Below, one piece after another: positions 1 to 10,576 of a stretch of 64,000 bases of DNA (position 1 is its first letter; each line of letters opens with the position of its first letter). The translations under genes and the position numbers were made by a program. This DNA is from Clarireedia homoeocarpa (Eukaryota; Ascomycota; Leotiomycetes; Helotiales; Rutstroemiaceae), in assembly GCA_001465935.1 (NCBI GenBank), contig LNKV01000001.1, positions 992,001 to 1,056,000 of the forward strand, given 5' to 3'. The notes under the pieces are model-generated. The model made no database searches. It was not told where the DNA came from and was given only the letters and a program-made list of their open reading frames with translations.

Positions 1-712
1 AGCAAGGGTCGTCTTTAGCCCCAGCCAAGTAGATTTGCGGCGACTAAGAACTACTGGCGATGTACCAACTCTAAAGAGGACCGGCAGGAAGCGGACTAAT
101 AGTGGAAGCCTATCACGAAGTTCTCAAAATGATGACAATGATTCGGATGAAGAACTCAGAATACGCAAAAGCTCTTCCAGACCGCCAATCAGAACATCAA
201 GCAGCATGTTGTATGTACCGCATTGGACTCAGCCGCAAGGAAAAATTGCCGATCCTCACGCTGCACAGAACACACTATATAGAACATCAAGACTAGGAAG
301 AGATAATCATGAGTTCAGACTTCCGGATTTATCAAAAGGTCTGCTTCAAGTCGCCGATGCATCTTCGACTGGCGAAACAACAATGTCCCCGCCTAGCTCA
401 GATGTGGACATTGATTCTCATACAGACGAGAGTAGTCCCGAACTTGAAGCTTCGGGATTCATTAATGGTAGCAGTCATACTGGCCAGAGAGAAGTTGATT
501 GCTTCTCCAGCACTCAACCAATCACTCCTGGTACAGATCGCGTTCTAGCAACTAGTCCATCCTTTCTAAGACATGGACCTACCGAGAGATTCAGCTATTC
601 CCCATCGATGGTTTCCTCACTAGAGGTTTCCAAGCAGCGAAAAGCAGAGGTAAGGAAGAGTGCTACGGAGCCAAATAGTCCGGAGTTGAGGCAGAAGAAT
701 CTGTGGCATTAG
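1..712 (+). CDS. 3' end of an unrecognised protein-coding gene (5' truncated)
   Basis: The frame is open from base 2 to a TAG ending at 712, and no upstream stop precedes the window edge, so this is the C-terminal part (about 236 residues) of a larger protein. It is hydrophilic and rich in Ser, Thr, Pro, Arg and Asp, with no membrane segment or recognisable domain. It has a short acidic stretch (NDDNDSDEE) and many Ser-Pro/Thr-Pro pairs, as in disordered phosphorylated tails. I do not recognise the family. An upstream TTG is not a credible start, so the true N-terminus lies outside the window. Confidence 0.6.
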   Translation, partial: ARVVFSPSQVDLRRLRTTGDVPTLKRTGRKRTNSGSLSRSSQNDDNDSDEELRIRKSSSRPPIRTSSSMLYVPHWTQPQGKIADPHAAQNTLYRTSRLGRDNHEFRLPDLSKGLLQVADASSTGETTMSPPSSDVDIDSHTDESSPELEASGFINGSSHTGQREVDCFSSTQPITPGTDRVLATSPSFLRHGPTERFSYSPSMVSSLEVSKQRKAEVRKSATEPNSPELRQKNLWH

Positions 713-1311
713 TACAGATACGCATGGCAAAGCGAGCTACGTGATCAGTGTTTCTAGGATGCCGATAGTTCTTTGGGGTTAGGATTTGTAATAAACATTG
801 GCATGTGATCGGTGAATATAACGATTTGGTTGTTATTGCATGGGAAGGAATTGGATTGATGGGCAGCACAAGGAATTTTGATAAGGCAAGCAGGAGTTGG
901 TTTGGATCTGGTTTTAGGGAATCTGTAAAGAGCACAGGGAATGGTGGGATAAGGATTTGGAATTGGCGTTCCGTTCCCAATGGGGGACTATTAGCCAGAG
1001 GGCGTCTAGAACGCATGCGTGCATCATCATTATCAGCATTAAGATTTGGATTATATAGAGATGTTAGATACCTAAATAAATGAGTTTCTTGTCTTGTCCT
1101 TGGCAGTCCATGGAATTCATGTTGGTGAACATGAATAGTACACCGAGGTTTTGAAATCTACCCCGCAATCACCCCGCATTGTGGTTTGGGATAAAGTTGC
1201 TGCCCCATCATGTATATTTGACTCGAAAGACAACAAACAATTCTCCGCATTATTGATTGCGCAAATCATCCATCATCATCAAATATCTCTCTCATCAACC
1301 AACCCACAGAA
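713..1311. other. Intergenic: 3' flank of the preceding gene and promoter of the acyl-CoA dehydrogenase
   Basis: No credible gene is visible. Short ORFs on both strands overlap each other and lack domain character or splice support. The last 60 bases before 1312 are rich in CATCATC and AACCAACCC-type sequence, consistent with a leader. Confidence 0.5.
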
Positions 1312-2987
1312 ATGAGCACCCCAATCCCATTCTTCCACCTCCCGGCCCCGCTCCGAAACCTCCTATCAGAAATCAACACCTTCATCGAAACTGACATCCT
1401 CCCCTTACAGCACAGCGGCGACAATAATCGCTTTTTCGACCACAGGCGCGAACATGCACGCACAGATTGGGAGAATGGCGGCACGCCGAGTAGAGAGTGG
1501 GAGGAGTTGTTGGAGAAGGCGAGAGTGCTTGCTGATGAGAGGGGGTTTTGGAGGTATGCGTTGCCCGAGGAGTATGGTGGGAGGGAAGGGGGAAATTTGG
1601 ATATGGCGGTTTTAAGGATGAGGTTGGCGGGGAGAGGGTTGGGATTGGTGCGTTGCTTAATTTTGTAGATACACGCAAGATAATCGTGTAAATGGGCTAA
1701 CCTTTCCATCTAGCATTGTGATTTACAAAACGAATGGAGCATCGTGGGCAATTTCCCTGACATCCTAATGGTAAGAGAATTCGGAACACCGGGTACATCA
1801 TGCCCCTCTATCTCTTGTCTCATGTTTCAACTCAACTAACTCCCTACCAGAACAAAAACAAAAATTCATCCATGACCGTCTGGCTGGCAAAACGCTCTTC
1901 GCATTCGGTCTCACTGAACCCTCCCATGGAAGCGACGCTACGCATATGTCCACCGCAGCAGTACCACATCGTCAAGATGGTGTTCAAGGATGGCTGATTA
2001 ATGGCGAAAAGATGTGGATATCGGGCATGCATCGGGCAACGCATTGCTTGATTTTTGCGCGGACCGGTGGGAAAGCGGGGGATGCGAAAGGTATCACGGC
2101 GTTTTTTGTGGAGAGGAATCAGCCAGGGTTCAAGGTGGAAGGTTTTGAGTGGACTTTTAATATGCCTACTGATCATGCTAGATTGAGTGAGTATTTCTAC
2201 TTTATGGTGAGTGAATACGAGGAGAAGATTGCTGACGAATGTGTATTTAGGTCTAAAAGATGTATTTGTCCCGGAAGATGCGATTCTTGGAAAAGTAGGA
2301 GAAGGCCTCTCGATTGCCCAATGCTTTGTCCACGAAAACAGACTTCGGTAACTCCCCATTTCCCCCTTTCATCCCATAACTCAATTAACTCCCCTCGCAA
2401 GCCAAGCAGCCTCTTCCCTCGGCGCAGCCCAATACTGCATCGCCCAATCCATCCTCTATACGCGCCAACGCACGCCCTTCGGCAAGCCCCTCTCCTCCAA
2501 CCAAGCGATCCAATTCCCCATAGTCGAGCTCTCGACACAATGTGAAATGCTCGAACTCCTGATCCTCAAAACCGCCTCAGAAATGGACGCCTGCACATCA
2601 TCCGATCAGATCACGCGGGAGCTGGGTCATAAGGTTAGTATGTGTAATTATTGGGCGAATCGACTGTGTTGCGAAGCTGCGGATCGGGCGATGCAGATTC
2701 ATGGTGGTATGGGATATTCGAGACGCTTGGGATTCGAACATATTTATAGACATCATAGTGAGTACTTTTTTCTTGATGGATTTTGATTCGTTTAGATAAT
2801 TCTGAAGAAGAGATACGGAAGAGTGAGGTTGTGAATAAAGGATAATTTACTAGAACTACTGCTGATTACATTGTTTGTAGGAAGATATAGGATTACAGAG
2901 GGAGCAGAGGAGATCCAGATGAGGAAGATTGCGGGTCATCTTTTCGGATATACGGGAGCGAAGAAAGCAGAGCTATCAAAGTTGTGA
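1312..2987 (+). CDS. Acyl-CoA dehydrogenase, probably peroxisomal (PTS1)
   Basis: A flavoprotein that introduces a trans-2 double bond into acyl-CoA. The model has six exons: 1312-1647, 1714-1792, 1851-2186, 2251-2347, 2402-2757 and 2881-2987, giving 436 residues. The N-terminal helical domain is followed by the middle-domain motif FGLTEPSHGSD, then GWLINGEKMWISG, and the C-terminal dehydrogenase domain with HGGMGYSRR and RYRITEGAEEIQMRK. These match the ACAD10/11-like branch of the family. The protein ends in Ser-Lys-Leu, a canonical peroxisomal targeting signal, so I infer peroxisomal rather than mitochondrial beta-oxidation. All five introns are GT-AG and several carry CTAAC branch sites. 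The ATG at 1312 is the first in frame. The exact substrate is unknown. Confidence 0.92.
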
Positions 2988-3139
2988 TTGCCAATTTTAA
3001 AAAAAAATTCATGTTTCTATTCATTAGGCACGCAGAACTATTGTTTCAATCCTTTGATCAACTTTAGATCAACAATTGCGGATTTTTCCCCTTATTGTTT
3101 AGCTGATTTATATTTGATTGTTTAAGTGAACATCATCTA

Positions 3140-3460
3140 TTAAGAACTGGTATACTCCAGCTCTAATTCCACCTCCACCTCCACCTCCTTCGCCTCTTGT
3201 TCAATATCCTCAACTATAACCTCAATTGTATTCCCAATCATATGTGCAATCATATCCTTGACTGTATCCTCCAACTATGCATAATAACACTCACAATCAT
3301 CACACATACTTACCACAATGACATACCACTCGCGGAAGTCTTTGCACAGCCACACGTCTTTGCGCGTCAAAGGATGCGAGTTGGCATAGCAGCGACGCAC
3401 GACGTAGCGACGGCAGGTGCATTTGGAGTGCTGGTGCCTGGTGGTGGTCATGATGCACAT
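3140..3460 (-). CDS. Small Cys-rich hypothetical protein, two exons
   Basis: Exon 1 runs 3460-3314 and exon 2 3274-3140, separated by a GTAAGT...ATAG intron of only 39 nt (3313-3275). Joining them in phase 0 gives 93 residues and a TAA stop. The N-terminal half is basic and Cys-containing (KCTCRRYVVRRC, then WLCKDF). The C-terminal half is strongly acidic with alternating Glu/Val (KEVEVEVELELEY). An in-frame stop lies 6 nt upstream of the ATG. I do not recognise the family. The pattern recalls short fungal proteins with an N-terminal MC and scattered Cys/His, like the neighbour at 4186. The very short intron lowers confidence. Confidence 0.42.
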
Positions 3461-4185
3461 ATTTTACTGTACTTGGAAGAGGTGGGTGTATGGGGTGAAA
3501 GAAAGGTTGGGGAAGGACAGGAAGGAGAAATCGAGTGAATGAATAATAGGCAATATAGCTGCGGTGATGGGCAGAACTGAGTTGGAGAAGGGAGGCTACA
3601 CGAAGTGTATGGCTGGATGAAGAGTATAATTCAGATACTTTTCTGCTGTTAGTGGAGAATTGGGCGGCTCTTGCGGAAGGGCGGATAACTCAAGATGGTA
3701 TGAAGAGAGAGTGCAAGAGGAAATTAGCAGAGAGAGGGAGACAGACAAATGAAGAAAATCTAAAGACTCTGTTCACTCTCCTGTATGGACTTCCAAATAC
3801 TTTAATGGCTATTGCCGGCCAAGCATACCACATACAGTCTATTATTCGCCAAGGGAAAATAGACAAAGGAAATCGGAGACAAGACAAAGATTTCTTTGAT
3901 CTCTCAAAACTCTCCCCTTTTAGAACCGAACAATGACTTCTTCCCCACGCTTTGTGGCACATATCACCCCTTTGTCAACCGCTCGATGTATAAGACTAAA
4001 TTCTCCATCCACTGTACAGGAAAACAAGGCCATTGTTCATCGTATCGCATCTCAACTTAATTCCATACCCAGTTCAGCAGATTCATGTAATCATAACCAT
4101 CACCAATCCCACTCAACTCGACTCAAGAGAAGCCCACCAACCAAAGCCAAAAAAAAAAAAAAGAGGAACAGAGGAAGAAGAAAAA
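3461..4185. other. Intergenic region between two small hypothetical genes
   Basis: Shared upstream region of the divergent small genes at 3460 (minus) and 4186 (plus). Overlapping short ORFs on both strands are unconvincing. A run of 12 A at 4150-4161 precedes the downstream start and an AG-rich leader. Confidence 0.4.
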
Positions 4186-4632
4186 ATGTGTACCCAAACC
4201 CCTCTAACCCATGACTGCTCCCACACTCTCCACGCCACACACCTCTGCCCCAGCTACCGCTTCAACCAAACCAACCACTCCTTCCCGCACCCCTGCCCAT
4301 ACCTCACCATCTCCCCCCGCCTATACACGCTACTCCTCTGTCCCCCCTGCAATAACCAAAGATTACTCGCGGCCGCGCGTGCCCGCGTCCAAAAGACACG
4401 TAATGCCACCAACCCTACAACCGTAACCGGAGGGAAAATAGCGAACCTCGCCAAGAGCAAGAAGCAGCTGAAGCGCGAATTGCGTCGAGCGATGCAGCTC
4501 CGAGAGAAGGCTGAGCGATGGGAGCGAAATCGGGAGGCGAGGATCAAGCGAACGCCTGCGAAGCAGTATATGGAGCCGGAGGGCGGGTGGAGGGGCATAT
4601 GGTGGGGGGACAAGGAAAATAGATGTGTATGA
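4186..4632 (+). CDS. Small basic hypothetical protein with N-terminal Cys/His motif
   Basis: An uninterrupted frame of 148 residues from the ATG at 4186, which follows an A/G-rich leader. It begins MCTQTPLTHDCSHTLHATHL, a Cys/His-spaced start seen in many short fungal proteins of unknown function, possibly metal-binding. A proline- and Cys-containing middle (LLCPPCNN) follows, then a Lys/Arg-rich, probably helical C-terminus (KKQLKRELRRAMQLREKAER). I recognise no named family. The frame continues upstream but the A-rich tract makes a start at 4186 the most likely. It is transcribed convergently toward the nicotinate phosphoribosyltransferase gene. Confidence 0.5.
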   Translation: MCTQTPLTHDCSHTLHATHLCPSYRFNQTNHSFPHPCPYLTISPRLYTLLLCPPCNNQRLLAAARARVQKTRNATNPTTVTGGKIANLAKSKKQLKRELRRAMQLREKAERWERNREARIKRTPAKQYMEPEGGWRGIWWGDKENRCV

Positions 4633-4889
4633 AGTAGTTTTTGTTAATGAGCAAGTGTAAAATCTAAGAATTTCTCCCAACGAAGCACCCACCATTCGCT
4701 ACCAGTCTATAGTATTTCTTTAACCAAGGTCAGCAAAGGTAAATAAATAATATCACAGAGCTGGGAATATCCCGAGTATGTCCACCCATAAACGCCTGTA
4801 AAAGGTAGAGAGATTGATCTCGATGCCACCTGCCCGCCAGTTCGCTCACTCCAAAAGACAAGTGCTGCAACAACTCCCAACTCACACAA

Positions 4890-6402
4890 TTATTTCTTCG
4901 CGACATCATCCTCCGTTCCCCATCGGGTGGCTTCATTTCCCTCTTCCCATTCTTCCTCGACATACCCCAGATCCTTCTTAACCCTCAATACCGTTTCCTC
5001 ATCGCCCGTGTTCTTCCCAATATTATCGCTAATCTTAACCGCGGGTTTACCATCCGCCGAACTCAACTTAATGACGATGTTCAAAGGAATGGATTTCTTC
5101 CCCGTGGTCTGGTGAATGAAGTCGTTCGTGAGGAATGTGCCTACACCGAACGTAGGCTGGAAGCCGGCTTCTTCGGAGAGTTGTTTGTATTTGATGCAAA
5201 GATCGATATTCAATGAATCAGAGAATACAATAATCTTCTTGTCTTTGATTCCATGCTCATCGTAGAATTGGCGCATTTTCTTGACAAAGCTAGCTGGATC
5301 ACCAGAATCTTGTCGGACACCAGTGAATACTTCTGCAAATGTAGGAACTTTGCCATCCTTCTCGACTGACGCATCAAGTGGTGGCTCTGTGCTGCTGACT
5401 CCATCAGTCGTGAGGGTATCTGCAGGTGGTAAAGTAGCGGCCACTCCCGATGTCGCCTTCGTAAGACAAGGTACAGGCCGAGAGAAGGCTCTCAGGAACT
5501 CTCTCGTACCAAATGTATCCGTAAGAGCAATACCTAAAACACCCTGACCGAAACAACCAACCCAATAATCCAAAGCAGTAGCCGTAGCGTGCTTGTAATC
5601 ATCCGTGATGGCAGCTACTCCCATGAACCATTCATGTGCCACCGTACCAATCGGCGGTATGCCAAATCGCATAGCCAGGTGAACATTACTCGTACCAGAT
5701 ATCTTCCCAGGCAGTCCCTGAGCCTCTCCGTCCTTCTTTGCTTTGGCCAATCCGCGAAATACCAGAGCTTGGGTATGGTAATCTCTTCGGCGGCGCGTGC
5801 CGAATTCCGAGACAATACAGCCTGCTTTCAAGAGCGTCATTCCCTTCTGATATGCCAAATCTTCTTGCCCATCATAGCTCCAGTCCGTATCCATAAATCG
5901 AAAGTATGCCTCGCTAGTCAAAGCCAGTAACGGAATTTCGTAAAGGATAGTCTCGACCCATAGCCCCTTGATCAACAGATTCACCTCCCCCAAGTCGTCA
6001 TCCTTTCCTTTGTCATCAACCGGTGTAAAAGTAGCTTCGATCTGGTTGCGCGGATCAAGACGCAAGTCTTTGAGGAAATTGAGGTAAGGCTTGTTGAGGT
6101 ACGTGCAGGTATTCGTAAGGAAGCGAAGCTCGTCGTTCGAAAGTGCGATATTTCCAAGCTCTACTGCCGTTAGCTCTTTCTCATTCTCCGAACTAGAGTC
6201 ATTTACTATTGATCTGTGCTTGTAGCCAACGGAAAGCAACTCTTGACAGCTTCTTCTCTGGAGTGCGGTTCTTGAACGCGTAAGTCACTTGGACCCTTGG
6301 GAAGTACTTTAGGACGGCGCATTGCATAGTTAACTTGTAAAGATCTGTGTCGAGGAAGCTTATAACTCCCTCGGGGAATGGAGAAGACCCATTGAAATCC
6401 AT
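4890..6402 (-). CDS. NPT1: Nicotinate phosphoribosyltransferase
   Basis: Catalyses nicotinate + PRPP (with ATP) to nicotinate mononucleotide, the entry step of the Preiss-Handler NAD salvage route. Exon 1 is 6402-6207 and exon 2 is 6163-4890, separated by a 43-nt intron with a CTAAC branch site directly before the AG, giving 489 residues. The N-terminus has the family signature LLDTDxYKxTM as FLDTDLYKLTMQ. Further on are SEFGTRRRRDYHTQ, GTSNVHLAMRFG, GTVAHEWFMG and VRQDSGDPASF, all typical of eukaryotic NAPRTase. A low-complexity insert rich in Thr, Ala and Pro (about residues 290-330) precedes the DSGDP block; the protein is about 60 residues longer than yeast Npt1. The ATG at 6402 starts just before the conserved domain. 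Confidence 0.94.
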
Positions 6403-6848
6403 TTTCTGAACCTTCGTCTTTTGGATTTCTTGAGTTGTTTCTTTGTGCAGTTTTGTGATCAGATGGAATTTGTCTGTTTATACTCGGTGTATGATGCAAA
6501 CTAGTAAATCGACCCCACCATAGAATAGCTCTTTCGCAGTGGGATGATTAGAAAGCTACAGCAGCGCAGGAGAGCACAAGCACGAGCACTAGCCAATGAA
6601 TTTATCCCACTCCTGTTTGAAGGGTCCGGCGAAGGCCCATTGAAATTATCGCATTTATGTTGTGACACCTGCGATGATTCACAATCCAATAAAATGTTAC
6701 GTAGTCGACCGAGATGCAATGCAGTATTTACCTCTGTGCTTCCAAGCGGGGCGCTTCCGCATTCTTCACAGAGTGCGTGTTTCTCCACATGTGATACAAA
6801 TATATGTATATAGTTTGCAATAATGGCTTCCAGCACATATCAACAATT

Positions 6849-6943
6849 GGCCGTTTGGTGTAGTGGTTATCACGTCTGCTTTACAATTCGTAATATATGA
6901 AGAAGATCGCAGCAGGTCCCCGGTTCGATCCCGGGAATGGTCA
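6849..6943 (+). tRNA. tRNA-Val (anticodon TAC) with a 22-nt intron
   Basis: The acceptor arms GGCCGTT and AATGGTC pair with two G-U pairs and discriminator A. The D-arm GTGTAGTGGTTATCAC and T-arm CCCGG-TTCGATC-CCGGG are canonical. The anticodon stem TCTGC/GCAG surrounds a loop beginning TTTACA, so positions 34-36 are TAC, reading GUA (Val). An intron at 6886-6907 lies one base 3' of the anticodon, the canonical site. Position 27-43 appears as a T/C mismatch. A T-run (TTTTTGT) follows at 6944 and may serve as the Pol III terminator. Confidence 0.9.
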
Positions 6944-7411
6944 TTTTTGTACTTTTGCATTTATTTTACGTGTGCTTGCAACTAATCTTCAGTCGAAGTG
7001 TTAGTTTTTGTATTGCTTGTATTCGCCCGGAAACAGGAAGTTGTCCTTGTGCAACAACAAAATTCATTCTTTGGTTGAAGCTTGGCCGAAAAGCAAGATC
7101 TTACAATCGGTTTTGGATGCTTTAGCCGTTGTTGTGAAAATGCGATAAAATAGTATCGAATTGTCTTCGTTCTTATGATTAACTGATGCTGTACTACTAA
7201 TCTGGTTCTGCAAAGAAAAATATAACACAGTCCCTCTTCCATCCGATCGACTCAAAAATAGTTTACCCGATCTGAACTCCAACTAATGTCGCCAAAACTG
7301 TTGCTACCTCCTACCAGACGCCTGCCTGTGTCCATTGATGTCAATCTGAGAATATATATGTATTTACATGAAAGATAAAGATCCTTATACATTACAGTAT
7401 TATTCCCCGAA
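6944..7411. other. Intergenic after the tRNA
   Basis: No gene is visible. The short ORFs on both strands are mutually overlapping and of random composition. The last part is the 3' flank of the minus-strand F-box gene. Confidence 0.45.
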
Positions 7412-9249
7412 TTAGATGAAGTCGTCTATGTTGACTCTCTTGAAGTAAGAAATATGGCCGAAAGGTAGCCAGTGCTGTGCCAGCACATCGTGAGATATCA
7501 TGATGAGCTCGGATTCGATGTATTTATCTAATTGCAGCATCAGTAAAGTAAGAGTGAGAATAACCACTAAGTACATACCATCACGGAAGAGTTGATTAGC
7601 AATGTGACCCTGGCTTCTCACAATTCTTGCTCCGGGCCATTTGTGCGTAGCGAACCGTTTAAAACCCCTCACTCCAATATCATCAGCGTGCCATGAAATT
7701 TCTCCTCTTGGAATATTTGGATCGCCGGTCAGTTTGATTCCTGAAATGCTTCCTCGATAAATGCGCTCATTCTTCTTCCTTGCTCCCCACTGCTCAACCG
7801 TTTCGTCCTTCCTTCTTACTATTCTCGACTCGTCGAAAGGCTCTGTATCATCTTGCTGATGTACCAACAACCATTCACAACCATGGCCGGAGTAGTCGCC
7901 GAGCTAGAGTAGAGTTGAGTTAGCACTTAATACTTTGTAAGCATCTGGAATTAGATGCCAAGCCTCGGTTGGCAGCAACAGTTCGGGGTTGCTCAAGGGT
8001 AATCACAACTTACAAAAATCCCTTTGTAAGGTTGATTCTCTGATGGTGTGTATAATGACGGGTCAAGGGTTGACAAGGTGCTAAGTTCTTCCCCTATCCG
8101 ATTACTATTATCTCTCCCCATTTGTATCCATGTTTTTAAACGGAAAGTCTGATCACTTATCTCGGAACGTTGTTGCGGCCTCGAGACAATGAACTTCCTC
8201 TCCTGAGGACCGGGAGTAGCGACACGCTGACGTGCTGGAACTTTCGGGGGAGGCCATAATAACGGATCTACTTCTAGACCTGAGGGTACAGCAAGCATAA
8301 AGTTTGTGAATGTTGAATTGTTTTGAGGTTGATCAGGCCGCCTCTTAGATGCTACTTCGCTTCGAAGTCTTCGTGTGAATTCTCCTTTATCCCATGAACG
8401 GTCGCGCGAATATATGTTTATATCTAGATGTAGCGCTGGTGGCCCTGTATGCAAACGCACTTTAGGGTCGAAGGAGTGTATAATGACCTCGTCATTTTCT
8501 CCCCATGATTCAAATTTGGTTTGCGGTCTTTCCGCTACCATACGATGCAAGGTTATGGAGCCACTTTCATGGTCATATTTTGCGACGTAAAATCTTCCAG
8601 TGGTGAAAAGGTCGGCAAACCATATTTTGTACTTTGGTATAAACCAATGAGGATCATGCGCTTTAAAGAGGTCATAGAAAGAAGCGCAAATCGATGGGGT
8701 TTTGAGCCGCTGTCCTGGCACGTTTTCCTGCACGAAGGATTGCCAAAAGAATTCGGTACGAGCATACTTGTATAGTACTTTGCAAGTTTTGCCGACCTTG
8801 ATCAGATCGTACGGAGACAGGCGAGAAAGAATAGCATTGATAAGTTCAGTCGGGAGATGTAATAACCAAGTTTCAGTGGTTATATCAGCATCTGGAACTG
8901 CAAGAAGAGGATATCAGTTTCTATTCATCCTGTAGTTTGGACAATGGAACCCCAGCCAGGAAATTTGTACATGGAAGCAGAATGGTATGCTGCAAGCCAA
9001 GGAGGCCAAGAAATAAATTACATCAATAGAAAGAAACATACCAGATAGTGGTGTATTTTGAGTTTGCGGGCTCACAGCCTGTGTAATTTCATGTGACGAC
9101 TGTGAGGTTGAGGACTGGGATGCAAATCCGTATCTAGAAGTTGAGGGTGCCTCTACCGCCTCGACCGAGTTCAAGGTGGACTCGATCCCAGGATTCTGTC
9201 CACCATACTCGTACTTTGCACTTTCCTCCATTGCAGATTTCGAAGTCAT
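7412..9249 (-). CDS. F-box protein, FBXO31-like
   Basis: Probable substrate adaptor of an SCF ubiquitin ligase. Four exons: 9249-9042, 8897-8014, 7903-7579 and 7527-7412, giving 510 residues. After a Ser/Thr/Gln-rich N-terminus, the F-box lies at about residues 75-125 (TWLLHLPTELINAILSRL, then DLIKVGKTCKVLYKYA). It is followed by FWQSFVQENVP and a folded middle region. The C-terminal block GIFLGDYSGHGCEW with LTGDPNIPRGE and GHIANQLF resembles the FBXO31 C-terminal module. All three introns are GT-AG. Exon 3 joins exon 2 exactly within the conserved G-x-x-x-GDYSGHGCE stretch, which supports that splice. The ATG at 9249 is the first that does not start in likely leader; another in-frame start candidate lies 45 nt upstream. 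Confidence 0.85.
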
Positions 9250-10141
9250 GGTTCGGGAAGTTGGTTTGTGCTGTACAAAGTTCCAGGACTTCAAACTTAG
9301 GAAGGTGGCAGGATCTTAAATGCAGTGTTCTTATGACCACGCCGATAATGGACCTGTTCTTGTGGATGGGGGTGTGGCAGAGGAAGCTATCTGCATGTTA
9401 CGTGTGCTCATGAAAATATCTTTCTCGAATTTTTATTCGATGCGCGGCCGTCTTAGTGATGCCTTGGTAAGGATTTGCAAGGTCTGCTCCTTGTGTACGA
9501 AAGCGTACTTTTTTAACCTAGAAACACAACCTTTGAATGATTGAAGGCTGGTTGGTTCGGAGGGTTCACAGAGAAATCGATGTGGTGGTGGTATGTTGGT
9601 GGTGTATGTATGGGAAGGTTGATGAGCTTCCTATTTTGGTTGGATGTCGGGATATTTATCGGCTTGTCGTTTCAATGGGAATTCTTAATTAATGCGATCT
9701 ACCTCCTAGCGTGAGTTGGAACGGTCATACAACAGGTAGACAGGGAAGAAAAGTGGAAAGCTAGATTTTCGAACAATTGGGTGACGGGTTTTCGTGGGTA
9801 GTAGGTGAAGGTGGTAGGTATTTGGTAGATGGCAGATAGAAAAATCGGGAGAAGTAGAGAGGGGAATATATGAAGGCAAGGTAAAGGCTAGAACAAGAAC
9901 AACGACGACTATGTGCGATAGGGCGTGTGATGGATAAAAGGCTGACTGACGATGCTCGAGAAGCAACGGCGGATGAACTTTGCAGAAATTCAATTCAGAG
10001 CCAAGCAGAGTCTCGTCCAGTCCTGTCTCGTCTCGCGTGATAGAAGATGGCGGACATCAGGCTACGGTGATGATGGGTAAGGAGCCAGAGTAGGAGTAGA
10101 AGTTATACACAAACATGAACAGCCATGAATGTGTAGGAAGG

Positions 10142-10231
10142 CAGAGGTGTAGGGAGGCAGAGGTGTAGAGGTGCAGAGGTGTAGAGGTGCAGAGGTGGAG
10201 AGGTGGAGAGGTGCAGAGGTGTAGAGGTGCA
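10142..10231. repeat. 8-bp-unit tandem array (AGAGGTGY)
   Basis: About ten consecutive units of AGAGGTGT, AGAGGTGC or AGAGGTGG, varying mainly at the last base, with one degenerate unit near the left edge. Confidence 0.85.
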
Positions 10232-10448
10232 AATTCATTAACCAGAGATGATATCAGTAGTTGTTCTTAGCTCTGAGACTATACTTTCCATGGCTGAATT
10301 CCATGAATAGAGCTTTGAGCCACCGAGCGAGCTATTACAGCCCACCGGCACAAAAAAGGGTGGGGGATGCGGTAAGATTTCTAGTATCACCAATCCCGTG
10401 ATATGGGAATGACATTGGCCTTGGATCCGATGCAGGTGATTGATAGCT

Positions 10449-10576
10449 CGGTGACGGGGTGACGGGGTGATGGGGTGACTGGGTGACTTGGTGACTTGGT
10501 GACTTGGTGACTTGGTGACTTGGTGACTTGGGGACTTGGGGACTTGGGGACTTGAGGACTGATGACTTGATGACTT
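10449..10576. repeat. 8-bp-unit tandem array (GTGACTTG) with ordered drift
   Basis: About 16 units of 8 bp change stepwise along the array: GTGACGGG twice, GTGATGGG, GTGACTGG, GTGACTTG about six times, GGGACTTG three times, then AGGACTGA/TGACTTGA forms. Because 8 is not a multiple of 3, the minus strand is open in all three frames with the same 8-residue cycle SPSHQVTK, which generates spurious ORFs. Confidence 0.9.

Noticed and set aside
3197..3538. Plus-strand ORF over CACCTCCACCTCC repeats
   Set aside because: Antisense shadow of the small two-exon minus-strand gene.
9706..9993. Minus-strand ORF with a hydrophobic VVVVLVLAF stretch
   Set aside because: Short, without family features, in a low-complexity promoter region; no splice partners.
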